A program made the position numbers and the translations under genes. A stretch of 6,670 nt of DNA, taken from the NCBI GenBank assembly GCA_003157235.1, contig PMJC01000097.1, positions 2,887 to 9,556 on the forward strand, written 5' to 3'. Positions 6,167 to 6,670 of this stretch are shown here, one piece after another (position 1 is the stretch's first letter; every line of letters begins with the position of its first letter). This stretch comes from Methanosarcina sp. (GTDB lineage: Archaea; Halobacteriota; Methanosarcinia; Methanosarcinales; Methanosarcinaceae). The notes beneath the pieces were generated by a model. The model was not told where the DNA came from. It was given only the letters and a program-made list of their open reading frames with translations, and did not search any database.

Positions 6167-6240
6167 GAGTTTAAATCTTTTAACTCTAAGGTAGGAAGTC
6201 CCCTTCTTCGATACGCATCAGAGTGGCATGTAGGGGATGA
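6167..6240 (+). mobile_element. IS200/IS605-type end with hairpins, resembling a right end/omega-RNA scaffold
   Basis: Two hairpins stand in tandem. GAGTT (6167-6171) pairs with AACTC (6182-6186), and TCCCCT (6199-6204) pairs perfectly with AGGGGA (6232-6237). Between them lies AACTCTAAGGTAGGAAGTCC. As I recall the family, the order AACTCTnAGGTAGGAAG followed by a C-rich/G-rich stem is typical of the 3' ends of archaeal IS605/IS1341 elements, where it also forms the TnpB guide-RNA scaffold. No tnpB can be read upstream on this strand, so this would be an orphan end. The alternative is that it is the left end of the tnpA relic beginning at 6316. Confidence 0.45.
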
Positions 6241-6289
6241 AAGCCGCAAACTTTCCATTCTTTTTAAGATAGAACATATATAGATAATT

Positions 6290-6317
6290 ATAGTTTCTAA
6301 TTTAGGATCATAACTAT
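6290..6317 (+). promoter_or_regulatory. Possible hairpin masking the tnpA start codon
   Basis: ATAGTT (6290-6295) is the reverse complement of AACTAT (6312-6317), whose last two bases are the first two of the tnpA ATG (6316-6318). The weak Shine-Dalgarno-like AGGATC (6304-6309) falls in the loop. IS200 transposase mRNA of enterobacteria is known to hide its ribosome binding site in such a structure. Here the stem is short and AT-rich, so the inference is weak. Confidence 0.25.
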
Positions 6318-6670
6318 GAAGTATAATCTCGATCAATGGAATTATTCTGTTTATGCAATCAACTATTCTTTTGTACAATGCGTAAAATACAGAAGAAAAG
6401 CTCTTCACAGTCAAAAGATAATGTATTCACTAAAATCTAAAATCAGTGATATAAGTAAAACTTTTGATGTAAAATTTCTAAATGTTGGGTGTTATATAGA
6501 GTATTTTCACATGATTTTCACCTCAAAACCAACATTGGATATTCCAAAATATATCCCCACTGTCAAAACAATATTTTCAAGAGAACTCAGAAGAAATTTT
6601 CATGATGTTAAAACAATGTTATGGTAAGACACATTCTGGTCGAGATCATATTTCAGAGCAACAACAAGAC
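6316..6670 (+). pseudogene. tnpA: IS200/IS605 TnpA (Y1 HUH transposase) relic, cut by window edge
   Basis: Intact TnpA excises and inserts single-stranded DNA through a HUH motif and one catalytic Tyr. ATG 6316 opens 103 codons: MKYNLDQWNYSVYAINYSF, VQCVKYRRKAL, the DISKTFDVKFLNVGC core, FTSKPTLDIPKYI and SRELRRNF, all in IS200-family order. Two defects are visible. The HUH position reads Tyr63-Phe64-His65 where the family has His-Phe-His, a CAT to TAT change. A TAA at 6625-6627 falls within MLWKDTFWSRSYF-like sequence where Lys is expected. The frame continues DTFWSRSYFRATT to the window end, so the stop is a point mutation and not the natural end (intact members have roughly 130-150 residues). 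The catalytic Tyr would lie beyond the window. No tnpB is visible inside it. Confidence 0.88.

Noticed and set aside
6145..6414. Minus-strand frame of 89 codons
   Set aside because: It crosses the IS end hairpins and is antisense to the start of tnpA; no motif or ribosome binding site.
1..6670. CRISPR array or tandem repeat array
   Set aside because: No regularly spaced direct repeats were seen in any part of the window.

Overview
The window looks like a chromosomal stretch from a methanogenic archaeon, most likely a Methanosarcina. It has an archaeal-type orotidine 5'-phosphate decarboxylase, the methanogen-restricted marker protein MtxX/Mmp4, a decayed YVTN beta-propeller surface-protein gene of the kind abundant in Methanosarcina, a tRNA-Leu relic with an encoded CCA, and an IS200-type transposase of archaeal style. 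Purine-rich Shine-Dalgarno sequences matching GGAGGTGATC precede several starts. Only about 1.8 kb of the 6.7 kb is intact, recognisable coding sequence; the rest is AT-rich spacer holding gene relics.

Layout. 1-501 (+): 3' part of pyrF, complete at its C-terminus. 502-867: spacer with one possible Met-rich micro-ORF and a hairpin. 868-1590 (-): relic of a secreted YVTN-repeat protein, clear from 1276 to 1590 (ribosome binding site, signal peptide, two propeller blades, two frameshifts), with a doubtful tail from 868 to 1203. 1880-2725 (-): intact PPP-family serine/threonine phosphatase starting at GTG. 2726-4029: long gene-poor region with a decayed tRNA-Leu (3264-3350, -), an inverted repeat just beyond its 3' end, and a frameshifted small-gene relic (3728-3942, -). 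4030-4704 (-): heavily decayed CxxC-containing gene whose presumed ATG overlaps the stop of the next gene by four bases. 4701-5558 (-): intact mtxX/mmp4. 5559-6160: spacer with a possible 40-residue ORF. 6161-6670 (+): IS200/IS605 material, namely a hairpin array resembling a right end or omega-RNA scaffold, then a tnpA relic that has lost the first His of its HUH motif and carries an in-frame stop; it runs out of the window.

How the genes relate. The three living genes serve unrelated roles: UMP synthesis, protein dephosphorylation, and a methanogenesis-associated protein of unknown function. pyrF is on + and the other two on -. The only operon-like arrangement is mtxX followed by the decayed gene. 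I found no convincing new intact system. The most interesting content is the set of relics (tRNA, surface protein, operon partner, transposase), which suggests an accessory region under slow decay. All family assignments come from reading motifs, not from database searches.
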